From the NCBI GenBank assembly GCA_903925745.1, contig CAIYGQ010000247.1, positions 1 to 33,802 of the forward strand: a stretch of DNA of 33,802 nucleotides, written 5' to 3'. This DNA comes from an uncultured Actinomycetes bacterium. Lineage in GTDB: Bacteria; Actinomycetota; Acidimicrobiia; Acidimicrobiales; Microtrichaceae. Shown here piece by piece: positions 1 through 7,484 of the stretch (position 1 is its first letter; each line of letters begins with the position of its first letter). The position numbers and the translations under genes are program-made. The notes under the pieces are model-generated. The model worked only from the letters and a program-made list of their open reading frames with translations. It was not told where the DNA came from and made no database searches.

Positions 1-121
1 ACTCCTCCTTCTCGTCCCACTCCTCGGCTGCCGGACGGATCACGTCCTCGGCGAAGTCGTGGACCCACTTCTGGATCTGAATCTGGTCCTCGTTCAACTC
101 GAGGGAGAATTCGCCGCTCAC
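1..121 (-). CDS. Acyl-CoA dehydrogenase, N-terminal fragment (runs off window)
   Basis: Only the first 40 codons are inside the window. Read leftward from the GTG at 121, the peptide has LNEDQIQIQKWVHDFAEDVI followed by RPAAEEWDE, the typical opening helix of an acyl-CoA dehydrogenase N-terminal domain (FAD enzymes that introduce the alpha-beta double bond in fatty acyl-CoA oxidation). The start is well supported: GGAGGTGA lies just upstream of the GTG. Upstream lies a perfect 7-bp-arm palindrome at 198-215, a likely operator. The active-site region is outside the window, so substrate chain length cannot be judged. Family call is good; the exact enzyme is unknown. Confidence 0.8.
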   Translation of the reverse strand, partial: MSGEFSLELNEDQIQIQKWVHDFAEDVIRPAAEEWDEKEE

Positions 122-197
122 TGGTCACCTCCGTGGGTGGGCGCCGCAGCGCCGATCCGTCAGGCCGGCTCGGCCGGTCCCGTGGTTACTCCGGGTA

Positions 198-215
198 GGT
201 TACCCACCGGTAACC
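198..215. promoter_or_regulatory. Palindromic operator candidate upstream of the acyl-CoA dehydrogenase gene
   Basis: GGTTACC-CACC-GGTAACC: two perfect 7-bp arms around a 4-bp spacer, 77 bp upstream of the acyl-CoA dehydrogenase start. A further half-site GGTTAC lies at 184-189, 14 bp from the left arm. The TTACC-N4-GGTAA layout resembles operators of TetR-family repressors that control fatty-acid genes in actinobacteria. That assignment is inference; no regulator gene is in the window. Confidence 0.55.
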
Positions 216-249
216 ATCTCCGCCACCCCAAACCACCCTGATCCAGCGT

Positions 250-298
250 TATAGGGGTCGCGCGCGGGGTACGTGTCGCGTCCCAGAGCCACAGATCG
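250..298 (+). repeat. 49-bp dispersed repeat, copy A
   Basis: This intergenic 49-mer begins TATAGGGGTCGCG and ends GCCACAGATCG. It matches the reverse complement of 2725-2773 at 47 of 49 positions (differences TCCCA versus CCCCG near the middle). It lies between the acyl-CoA dehydrogenase promoter and the end of cysS. Within it, GGGGTCGCG can pair imperfectly with CGCGTCCC to form a hairpin. The function is unknown; it could be a REP-like element or a shared binding or termination site. Confidence 0.8.
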
Positions 299-311
299 CC
301 GGGAGACCGGA

Positions 312-1676
312 TCACGCCCGGCGGAGCACCGTTCCCTCCGCCGTGTCCTCGACCACCCAACCGTCAGCCACGAGCTGGTCCCGGATCAGGTCCGCCGCCG
401 CGAAGTCACGCGCCGCTCGGGCCTCGTCCCTGGCCCGGGCGAGCGACAGGGCCCCGTCGTCGACGAGCTCAGCGGACTGGTCACGGAGGTCGAGTCCCAC
501 TGCACCGAGCGTGGATCGGACCGCGGCGGCGAGCGGCGCCGCCGCAGCCGGGTCGTCGGCGTCGAGCAACCGGTTGACCTCGGTGACGAGCGCGAACACA
601 CCGGCCAGCGCGCCCGGGGTGTCCAGGTCCTCATCCATGCACGCCCGGAAGCGGTCGAGCGCCCTGGCGTCGGGCTCGGCATCCGGGAGCGACCCGGTCC
701 GCCGGGCGAACGCGTCGAGTCGTCCGAGTGCCGCCTCGGCCTGGGCGATCGTCTCGACGGTCACCTCGACGGGCGAGCGGTAGTGCGCCTGCAGGACCAG
801 CAGGCGGTAGGCCCGGGGGTCGTGACGGTCGATCAGCTCGGTCAGCGTCGTGAAGTTCCCGAGCGACTTCGACATCTTCTCCCCCGCCACCTCCACGAAC
901 CCGTTGTGCATCCAGTGGTGGGCGAAGTCCCGCCCCGAGGCCACGGCCTGGGCCCGTTCGTTCTCGTGGTGGGGGAACGCCAGGTCCAGGCCACCGCCGT
1001 GCAGGTCGAAGCCGTCGCCCAGCAGGTCGAGGCTCATGACGACGCACTCGGTGTGCCATCCCGGGCGCCCGTCACCCCAGGGCGCCGGCCACGACGGCTC
1101 GCCGGGCTTCACGAACTTCCACAGCGCGAAGTCCGCAGCGTGGCGCTTCTGCGCGCTGCCGACGACCTCTCGGTCGCCGCCGCCGGCGACCAGGTCCTCG
1201 ATCGACTGGTGTGCCAGCAGGCCGTACCCGTCGACCTCCCCGACCGACAGGTAGACGCCGTCGTCGGTGAGGTACGCCGCATCGTCCGCGATGAGGTTCG
1301 CGATCAACGACACCATCCGGTCGACGTAGGCGGTGGCGTGGGGATCATGGTCGGGGCGCAGCACCCCGATGGCATCCATGGCAGCCCACCACACCGCCTC
1401 GAACTCCTCGACCACGTCGGTCCACGGCCTCCCCTCGGCTGCGGCACGGTCGATGATCTTGTCGTCGATGTCGGTGATGTTCGACACGTACACGACCCGT
1501 TCGCCACACCAGGTCAGGTACCGCCGAAGGATGTCGAAAACGAGCGAGAAACGGCCGTGGCCCAGGTGCGGCGGCCCGTAGACCGTCGGCCCGCACACGT
1601 ACATGGACACCTCTCCGGCCCTCCGCTGCACCAGCGGCACGACCTCGCCACGGGCGGTGTCGTGCAGGCGGATCAC
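312..1676 (-). CDS. cysS: Cysteinyl-tRNA synthetase
   Basis: Class I aminoacyl-tRNA synthetase that charges tRNA-Cys in the cytoplasm, 454 aa, close to the usual 460. Visible features: MYVCGPTVY with zinc ligand C28, a HIGH-type motif HLGH at 37-40, NITDIDDKI, WHTEC and FPHHENE (the remaining zinc ligands), and KMSKS at 267-271. A DALR-like helical C-terminal region follows. The N-terminal CGPTVY form and the full C-terminal domain argue for CysS and against the mycothiol ligase MshC. The start is GTG at 1676, 57 bp downstream of the DUF559 gene. The 3' end lies 13 bp from repeat copy A. Confidence 0.95.
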   Translation of the reverse strand: MIRLHDTARGEVVPLVQRRAGEVSMYVCGPTVYGPPHLGHGRFSLVFDILRRYLTWCGERVVYVSNITDIDDKIIDRAAAEGRPWTDVVEEFEAVWWAAMDAIGVLRPDHDPHATAYVDRMVSLIANLIADDAAYLTDDGVYLSVGEVDGYGLLAHQSIEDLVAGGGDREVVGSAQKRHAADFALWKFVKPGEPSWPAPWGDGRPGWHTECVVMSLDLLGDGFDLHGGGLDLAFPHHENERAQAVASGRDFAHHWMHNGFVEVAGEKMSKSLGNFTTLTELIDRHDPRAYRLLVLQAHYRSPVEVTVETIAQAEAALGRLDAFARRTGSLPDAEPDARALDRFRACMDEDLDTPGALAGVFALVTEVNRLLDADDPAAAAPLAAAVRSTLGAVGLDLRDQSAELVDDGALSLARARDEARAARDFAAADLIRDQLVADGWVVEDTAEGTVLRRA

Positions 1677-1733
1677 GGGCCGAACCCTAGCGAGCGGCGG
1701 CCGCTGGCCGGCTCCCGGCGGCGACCCGGGTGA

Positions 1734-2648
1734 TCAGGCCTGCACGCCGGCCAGTCCGGCGCGCACCTGGCCGACGACGACCTGAGGGCTCCTGCGAACC
1801 TGCCTCCACGTGAAGCGCAGGGGTCGCCACCCGGCGACGACCAGGAGGTTCTGGCGGTCGCGGTCGCCCTCGAACGAGCTCCGGGTGCCGTGGACGCCGA
1901 ATCCGTCGCCCTCCAGGAACAGGCGGACGTCGGGGTAGGCGAAGTCGAGGACGAACGACCTCCCGAGGACCTGCACCGGGTGCTGGCGCACGGGGAGCGG
2001 CAGCCCGGCACGACGGAGCAGGTGGAAGAGCTCCAGTTCGAGCCGACTCTCGGTGGGGGCCATCGACACGTGCTGGTCGGCGAGGAGCTCACCGATCGGC
2101 CCGCAGCCGTTGCGTCCCCGTGCGGACAGCAGGTCGTACTCCTGCCGCAGCCCGTCCAGGTCGACGACACCGAGGTGGCGGGCCCGGTACACCGCCTCCT
2201 CCAGGCGTCGACGGGTCACGACCGCCCCCAGGTCGACCAGGGTGCGCGCCACGCCGGTGACGGCGATTCCGTCGACCTCGTCGACGTGGGAGCGCTCCAG
2301 GTCACGGGACCGGTGCACGATGACTCCGGTGACCTCGTGGCCCCCCGTGGGTGGAATGGTCACCTCTGGATCGTGGTCGCCGGGCTCGAGCAGGCCGTGC
2401 AGCTCGGCGGCGGAACGGTGCGAGGCCACGCCGTCGGTGCGCCACACGGCAGCGAGCAGTTCCTGGCGGCGGGTCGGGGCGACGCCGACGATCCGGTGGA
2501 CGCCGCCGCCGAGCCGTTCGGCCAGTCCCCGGGCGGCACGCTGGCGGACCTGGTGGTAGCTCAGCCCGAACCGGTACGCGTCCCTGGTCCGGTAGAGACC
2601 GTGGTGCTGCTCGGCGAAGTGGAGGAGTTGTCGCTCGGGGTCGCTCAC
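1734..2648 (-). CDS. AbiEi-like winged-helix / DUF559 (Vsr-fold) endonuclease-like protein
   Basis: 304 aa from the GTG at 2648. Residues about 5-60 resemble the N-terminal helix-turn-helix of AbiEi-type type IV antitoxin-like proteins (start of the conserved block: AEQHHGLYRTRDAYRFGLSY). Residues about 195-285 form a DUF559 domain related to very-short-patch-repair endonucleases: TESRLE near 199, VLDFAYP with D235, FLEGDG with E246, then GDRDRQN and GWRPLRFT. The frame stays open upstream to 2750, inside repeat copy B. I chose 2648 because the VSDPERQLL opening fits the family, but no strong ribosome-binding site is seen. Such proteins are common orphans in actinobacteria and their biological role is not settled. 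Confidence 0.75.
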   Translation of the reverse strand: MSDPERQLLHFAEQHHGLYRTRDAYRFGLSYHQVRQRAARGLAERLGGGVHRIVGVAPTRRQELLAAVWRTDGVASHRSAAELHGLLEPGDHDPEVTIPPTGGHEVTGVIVHRSRDLERSHVDEVDGIAVTGVARTLVDLGAVVTRRRLEEAVYRARHLGVVDLDGLRQEYDLLSARGRNGCGPIGELLADQHVSMAPTESRLELELFHLLRRAGLPLPVRQHPVQVLGRSFVLDFAYPDVRLFLEGDGFGVHGTRSSFEGDRDRQNLLVVAGWRPLRFTWRQVRRSPQVVVGQVRAGLAGVQA

Positions 2649-2724
2649 CCGGCCATCGAAACCCAACGGGACCCCCACGTCACCGGGGACGGCGACCCGC
2701 GTCGCACTGCACCGGGTCCACTCC

Positions 2725-2773
2725 CGATCTGTGGCTCCGGGGCGCGACACGTACCCCGCGCGCGACCCCTATA
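2725..2773 (-). repeat. 49-bp dispersed repeat, copy B (inverted relative to copy A)
   Basis: Reverse complement of copy A with two mismatches. It sits between the SDR gene and the DUF559 gene, and its TATAG end overlaps the SDR stop codon (TAG, 2769-2771). On the minus strand GGGGTCGCG can pair with CGCGCCCC, leaving one bulged T. Copies A and B together frame a 2.5-kb segment as inverted repeats, but I see no transposase and no flanking target duplication. Confidence 0.8.
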
Positions 2774-3683
2774 TCGGGGGAGGGGGGAGGAGGTCGAGGG
2801 GTGGGCGGCCGTCGGCCAGGCGCTGGTAGCGGTCCAGCGCACCGAGCCCCACCTCGGGTTGCGGCAGCACCCAGAAGCGTCGCTCACGCACCGCCCGGAC
2901 CACGGCGTCGGCGACCGTCTGTGCCGCCGCACCGGCGTCGACCCCGGCGCGCACTACGGCGTCGATCTCGGCGGCGACACCCCCCAGCTCGTGATCCTCG
3001 GGGTCCACGTTCATCGAACGCAACGAGTTGTCGGCCAGGTTCGACAGGACGTTGCCGGGGCACACGACCGACACGCCGATCGGGGCGCCGAGTCGGGCCA
3101 GCTCGTGGTGCAGCGACTCCATCAGGCCGACCACGGCGTGCTTCGACGACACGTAGGCACCCATGCCCGGCGGAGCGACCAGCCCGGCGCCCGACGACAC
3201 GGCGACCACGTGGCCCGACCCGCGCTCCAGCATGGCCGGTACCATCGCCCGCACCCCGTGGACGGGACCCCAGTAGTCGACCTCCACCTGGCGACGCCAC
3301 ACCTCGATCGGCTGCTCCCAGGTCAGGCCCGGCACGCAGATCCCGGCGTTGAACACCGCGACGGCGGGCCCGCCCCAGTCCCGACACGCGTCCACGAGGG
3401 TGTCCGCGACGTCGGGGTCGGCGGCGTCCCCGATCACGACGCGGACCTCGGGGGCGCCGGCGGCCATCGCCTGCGCCCCGGTCACGGCCGCCGCTCCATC
3501 GTCGTAGTCACTCAGCACGAGGGGCGCCCCCAGGGCGGCGAACGTCACGGCCAGGGCCGTGCCGATCGTGCCGCCGGCACCGGTCACGACGACCGGGCCG
3601 TCGAGCACCGAGCGGCCATCGGCCTCGACCCCGCCGGTTGCGGCCTCGCCGGACCCGTCGGCCCCGCTGGTTGCGTCGCTCAC
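2769..3683 (-). CDS. Short-chain dehydrogenase/reductase
   Basis: 304 aa classical SDR, an NAD(P)-dependent oxidoreductase with a Rossmann fold. Visible: the cofactor loop TGAGGTIG, FNAG of the NNAG motif (first N replaced by F), and the catalytic set VSSGAGLV...YVSSK (Ser, Tyr, Lys). The end is proline-rich (LLPPPPI). The frame is open to 3764, but the GTG at 3683 gives a sensible short leader (VSDATSG) before the domain and leaves about 100 bp to the divergent valS. The substrate cannot be deduced. Its stop codon falls in repeat copy B. Confidence 0.85.
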   Translation of the reverse strand: MSDATSGADGSGEAATGGVEADGRSVLDGPVVVTGAGGTIGTALAVTFAALGAPLVLSDYDDGAAAVTGAQAMAAGAPEVRVVIGDAADPDVADTLVDACRDWGGPAVAVFNAGICVPGLTWEQPIEVWRRQVEVDYWGPVHGVRAMVPAMLERGSGHVVAVSSGAGLVAPPGMGAYVSSKHAVVGLMESLHHELARLGAPIGVSVVCPGNVLSNLADNSLRSMNVDPEDHELGGVAAEIDAVVRAGVDAGAAAQTVADAVVRAVRERRFWVLPQPEVGLGALDRYQRLADGRPPLDLLPPPPI

Positions 3684-3784
3684 GCCGTTCCCCGATCGTT
3701 CGACGAGTCGGCCCGCTCCACCACGTCCGTGCGCGCGCCCCGGGTTCGGGACCGTAGCGGGCACCCCGGTAGGTTGTCGTCGTC

Positions 3785-6385
3785 ATGGCCGCCCACGAAC
3801 CCCGACCGAAGCCGACCCGGGACGTACCCGACAAGCCGACCGTCGACGGACTCGAGGACCGCTGGGCCCCGGCCTGGGCCGAACAGGGCACCTACGCGTT
3901 CGACCGGTCCGCCACCCGGGACCGGGTCTTCTCCATCGACACGCCCCCGCCCACTGCGTCCGGCTCGCTGCACGTCGGCCACGTGTTCTCCTACACCCAC
4001 ACAGACACCATCGCCCGCTACCAGCGGATGCGGGGGATGGAGGTCTTCTACCCCATGGGCTGGGACGACAACGGGCTGCCCACCGAGCGCCGGGTGGAGA
4101 ACCACTACGGGGTGCGCTGCGACCCGAGCGTCCCCTACGACCCGGCGTTCGCCCCACCCGCCGAGCCACCCTCGGACCGCCGGGACTTCGTGCCGGTCAG
4201 CAGGCCGAACTTCATCGAGCTGTGCGAGCAGCTCCTCGTGGTCGACGAGCAGGCCTTCGAGCACGTCTGGACGCGGCTCGGCCTGTCGGTCGACTGGTCA
4301 TCGACCTACGCCACGATCGACGAGGGGTCGCGCCGGGTCAGCCAGCGGGCCTTCCTGCGGAACCTGGCCCGCGGTCAGGCGTACTCCCAGGAGGCGCCGA
4401 GCCTGTGGGACGTCACCTTCCAGACCGCGGTGGCCCAGGCCGAGCTGGAGGACCGGCAACGGTCCGGCGCCTACCACCAGCTGGCGTTCCACCGGAGTGA
4501 CGGTGGCGGCGACGTGCTCATCGACACGACCCGGCCGGAGCTCGTCGTGAGCTGCGTCGCGCTCGTCGCCCACCCCGACGACGAGCGGTACCGACCGCTG
4601 TTCGGCTCGACGGTGACGACACCCGTGTTCGGCGTCGAGGTCCCCATCCACCCGCACCCGCTCGCCGAGCCCGACAAGGGAACGGGCATCGCGATGATCT
4701 GCACGTTCGGTGACACGACCGACGTCGTCTGGTGGCGGGAACTGGACCTGCCGACCCGCGCGGTGATCGAACGGGACGGGCGCTTCAGCGAGGAGGCGCC
4801 GGAGTGGCTCCCGACCGACCTGGCCCGCGAGCGGTACGGCCGGATCGCCCGCAAGGCGCCCGGGGGCGCCCGCGAACAGATGGTGGCGCTGCTCACCGAG
4901 ACGGGCGAGCTCATCGGCGACGTCCGGCCGATCGAGCACGCCGTGAAGTTCTTCGAGAAGGGCGACAAGCCGCTCGAGATCGTGACCTCGCGGCAGTGGT
5001 ACATCCGCAACGGAGGACGATCCGAGGAGCTCCGAGCGGAACTCGTCGCCCGCGGCGCCGAGCTGGTGTGGCACCCGGACTTCATGCGGCACCGCTACGA
5101 CAACTGGGTGCAGGGCCTGAACGGCGACTGGCTGGTGTCGCGCCAGCGGTACTTCGGCGTCCCCTTCCCCGTCTGGTACCCCGTGCTCGCCGACGGAACC
5201 GTCGACCACGACCATCCGATCCTGCCGGACGAGGCCGACCTGCCCGTCGACCCGCAGGCCGAGTGCCCGGCCGGCTTCGAGGAGTCCCAGCGGGGCGCCC
5301 CGGGCGGCTTCGTCGGCGACCCCGACGTGATGGACACGTGGGCGACGTCGTCGCTCACCCCACAGATCGCCTGCCGGTGGGAGGACGACGCGGACCTGTT
5401 CGAGCGCACCTTCCCCATGGACCTCCGACCCCAGGGCCACGACATCATCCGGACCTGGCTCTTCTCGACCGTGCTGCGCAGCCACGACGAGTTCGGCTGC
5501 GTTCCGTGGAGCAACGTGGCGTTGTCGGGGTGGATCCTGGATCCCGACCGCAAGAAGATGTCGAAGTCGAAGGGCAACGTCGTCACCCCGCTGGGCCTGC
5601 TGGAGCAGCACGGTTCGGACGCCGTGCGCTACTGGGCGGCCTCAGGCCGGCCGGGCACCGACACGGCGTTCGACGAGCAGCAGATGAAGGTGGGGCGTCG
5701 CCTCGCCATCAAGCTGTTGAACGCGTCGCGCTTCGCGCTCGGCTTCGGCGCGGTCGACCCGTCGACCCCCGTGACCGAGGCGCTCGACCGCGCGGCGCTG
5801 GCGACGCTGGCCGACCTGGTCGACGACGCCACCCGCGCCTTCGACGGCTTCGACTACGCCCGGGCGCTCGAGCGGACCGAGACGTTCTTCTGGCGCTTCT
5901 GCGACGACTACCTGGAGCTGGTCAAGACGCGCGCCTACGGAGAGGACGGCGCACCGGTCGACGGATCGACCGCGAGCGCCCGGGCTGCGCTGCAGGTGGC
6001 GCTCAGCACGCTGCACCGACTGCTCGCACCGTTCCTGCCGTTCACCTGCGAGGAGGCGTGGTCGTGGTGGATGGAGGGGTCCGTGCACCTGGCGGCCTGG
6101 CCGGACGGCGACTCGGTCCGGGCCGCTTCGGCCGGCGGCGACCCGGCGGCGCTGGAGGTCGCCGGGGCGGTGCTCGGCGAGTTGCGGGGGGCGAAGTCGG
6201 CGGCCAAGGTCGGCATGCGCGCCGGGATCGAACTCGCGCGGGTGACCGACACCGCCGATCGACTCGACCTGCTGCGCTCGGTGCTCGACGACGTCGGCCG
6301 GGCCGGCCGGGTCACGACCTTCGACCTGGTCGAGGGTGACGAGTTCGGCGTCGAGTGCACCGTGGCTCCCCCGTCGGACACCTGA
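3785..6385 (+). CDS. valS: Valyl-tRNA synthetase, short form
   Basis: Class I aminoacyl-tRNA synthetase for valine, 866 aa. Motifs: HVGH at 63-66 (TPPPTASGSLHVGH), GWDDNGLPTERRVE typical of ValS, an inserted editing domain (roughly residues 230-370, containing TTRPE), and KMSKS at 591-595. The anticodon-binding helical domain follows. The protein stops soon after GVECTV and lacks the C-terminal coiled coil of E. coli-type ValS (about 950 aa). It therefore fits the alternate, archaeal/Streptomyces/Rickettsia-like type. The ATG start at 3785 is the first codon giving the full N-terminus; its ribosome-binding site is weak. Confidence 0.95.
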   Translation: MAAHEPRPKPTRDVPDKPTVDGLEDRWAPAWAEQGTYAFDRSATRDRVFSIDTPPPTASGSLHVGHVFSYTHTDTIARYQRMRGMEVFYPMGWDDNGLPTERRVENHYGVRCDPSVPYDPAFAPPAEPPSDRRDFVPVSRPNFIELCEQLLVVDEQAFEHVWTRLGLSVDWSSTYATIDEGSRRVSQRAFLRNLARGQAYSQEAPSLWDVTFQTAVAQAELEDRQRSGAYHQLAFHRSDGGGDVLIDTTRPELVVSCVALVAHPDDERYRPLFGSTVTTPVFGVEVPIHPHPLAEPDKGTGIAMICTFGDTTDVVWWRELDLPTRAVIERDGRFSEEAPEWLPTDLARERYGRIARKAPGGAREQMVALLTETGELIGDVRPIEHAVKFFEKGDKPLEIVTSRQWYIRNGGRSEELRAELVARGAELVWHPDFMRHRYDNWVQGLNGDWLVSRQRYFGVPFPVWYPVLADGTVDHDHPILPDEADLPVDPQAECPAGFEESQRGAPGGFVGDPDVMDTWATSSLTPQIACRWEDDADLFERTFPMDLRPQGHDIIRTWLFSTVLRSHDEFGCVPWSNVALSGWILDPDRKKMSKSKGNVVTPLGLLEQHGSDAVRYWAASGRPGTDTAFDEQQMKVGRRLAIKLLNASRFALGFGAVDPSTPVTEALDRAALATLADLVDDATRAFDGFDYARALERTETFFWRFCDDYLELVKTRAYGEDGAPVDGSTASARAALQVALSTLHRLLAPFLPFTCEEAWSWWMEGSVHLAAWPDGDSVRAASAGGDPAALEVAGAVLGELRGAKSAAKVGMRAGIELARVTDTADRLDLLRSVLDDVGRAGRVTTFDLVEGDEFGVECTVAPPSDT

Positions 6386-6401
6386 GGGCCACCGGTCCGG
6401 T

Positions 6402-6420
6402 CGGCGCCTGTAGGACGCCG
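6402..6420. terminator. Possible bidirectional hairpin between convergent genes
   Basis: CGGCGCC-TGTA-GG-A-CGCCG can fold into a 7-bp stem with a 4-nt loop and one bulged A. It lies in the 38-bp gap between the convergent valS and mscS ends. There is no U-run, as is common in GC-rich actinobacteria, so the terminator role rests on position only. Confidence 0.4.
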
Positions 6421-6423
6421 CGA

Positions 6424-7347
6424 TCAGGCGGGCGGTGCGCCGGAGACCAGCGTGTGGGCCAACTTGATGCCCTCGGCGTCGAAGGCCTGCAGCACCCGCA
6501 GCCGGAACTCGCGCTCGACCTCGAACTGTGCGGCCGGTTCGGTGTCGCACAGCGCCCGCACGGTGATGCCGGTGGGGTCGATGAGGATGACGCCGAGCAC
6601 CTCGAGCGATCCGGTGATGCGGTCCGCCCAGTCGACGTCGGCGCACAGCCGTTCGCCGACCTCGCCGAGCACCGCGACGGCCCGCTCGACGTCGGCCTCG
6701 GGCGCGACCACCACGTCGACCACGGCCCGCGACCAGCTCTGCGACTTGTTGCCGACCGAGAGCACCTCTCCGTTGGCGATGTGCCAGACGGTCCCGTTGA
6801 TGTCACGGACCCGGGTCGAGCGCAGCGTCACCCGTTCGACGACCCCCGACACCGGTGCTCCGCAGTCGACGATGTCGCCGACGCCGTAGCGGTCCTCGAC
6901 GACGATGAAGAACCCGGCGAGCATGTCGCGCACCAGCGTCTGGGCCCCGAACCCGAGCGCCACGCCCACGACGCCCGCCGAAGCCAGGATCGCCGGCAGG
7001 CTGGCTCCGAGTTCGGCCAGGATCAGCGCCGAGGCGACCACGACGACGATGATCGAGGCCAGGGACCGGGCGATCGCGGTGATCGTCTCGGTCCGGGCCT
7101 GCATGCGGTTCGTCGACGAACCGGAGCGGAACTGGTCGGGCATGAACTCGCCGAGTCGGTCGGCGCTGGAGATCATCCGCAGACCCAGGCGCCGGATCGC
7201 CCACCTGAGCCCCAGGTTGACGAACCAGGCGCCGAGGAGGATCAGCGGGATCACGACGGCCTGGTGCGGGGTGCTGTCGGCCACCGCCCGGAAGTCGAGG
7301 CCGAACGACGCCACCGGTGCTGGCGCTGGGGCGACGGGGGTCGGCAC
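6424..7347 (-). CDS. Small-conductance mechanosensitive channel (MscS family)
   Basis: 307 aa inner-membrane channel that opens under membrane tension to release osmolytes. Two to three hydrophobic segments occur in the N-terminal half (around VVIPLILLGAWFVNLGL and IIVVVVASALILAEL). They are followed by the pore helix and beta domain signature GVVGVALGFGAQTLVRDMLA, then FFIVVEDRYGVGD. The C-terminal alpha/beta domain includes TVRALCDTEPAAQ. The frame extends to 7470 but that leader is unlike a membrane protein start, so I place the start at the GTG at 7347 (VPTPVAPA). It is divergent from the GGDEF-EAL gene and convergent with valS. Confidence 0.88.
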   Translation of the reverse strand: MPTPVAPAPAPVASFGLDFRAVADSTPHQAVVIPLILLGAWFVNLGLRWAIRRLGLRMISSADRLGEFMPDQFRSGSSTNRMQARTETITAIARSLASIIVVVVASALILAELGASLPAILASAGVVGVALGFGAQTLVRDMLAGFFIVVEDRYGVGDIVDCGAPVSGVVERVTLRSTRVRDINGTVWHIANGEVLSVGNKSQSWSRAVVDVVVAPEADVERAVAVLGEVGERLCADVDWADRITGSLEVLGVILIDPTGITVRALCDTEPAAQFEVEREFRLRVLQAFDAEGIKLAHTLVSGAPPA

Positions 7348-7484
7348 GCCGCCGAGCGTAGTGATGCGGCCTGTTCCGGCCGGGGACACACCGGCCCCGC
7401 CACGACGGCACCGCGACACCGGGGTGTGACGGATCTGACAGGCATCCGCGCCCGGAGCGTCGATGATCACTACCCTCCGCGGTC

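Noticed and set aside
312-1676. Possible MshC (mycothiol cysteine ligase) instead of CysS
   Set aside because: The CGPTVY opening, KMSKS spacing and full-length C-terminal region match CysS.
250-2773. Insertion sequence with terminal inverted repeats
   Set aside because: No transposase and no target-site duplication are visible; the enclosed cysS is a housekeeping gene. Kept only as a finding to test.
3684-3784. T-box or other riboswitch leader for valS
   Set aside because: The 100-bp gap to the divergent SDR start is too short and shows no T-box sequence.
1890-4550. 886-codon plus-strand open frame
   Set aside because: It runs antisense to the DUF559 and SDR genes and then out of frame through valS; its composition is low-complexity Arg/Pro/Gly, typical of a GC-rich shadow.
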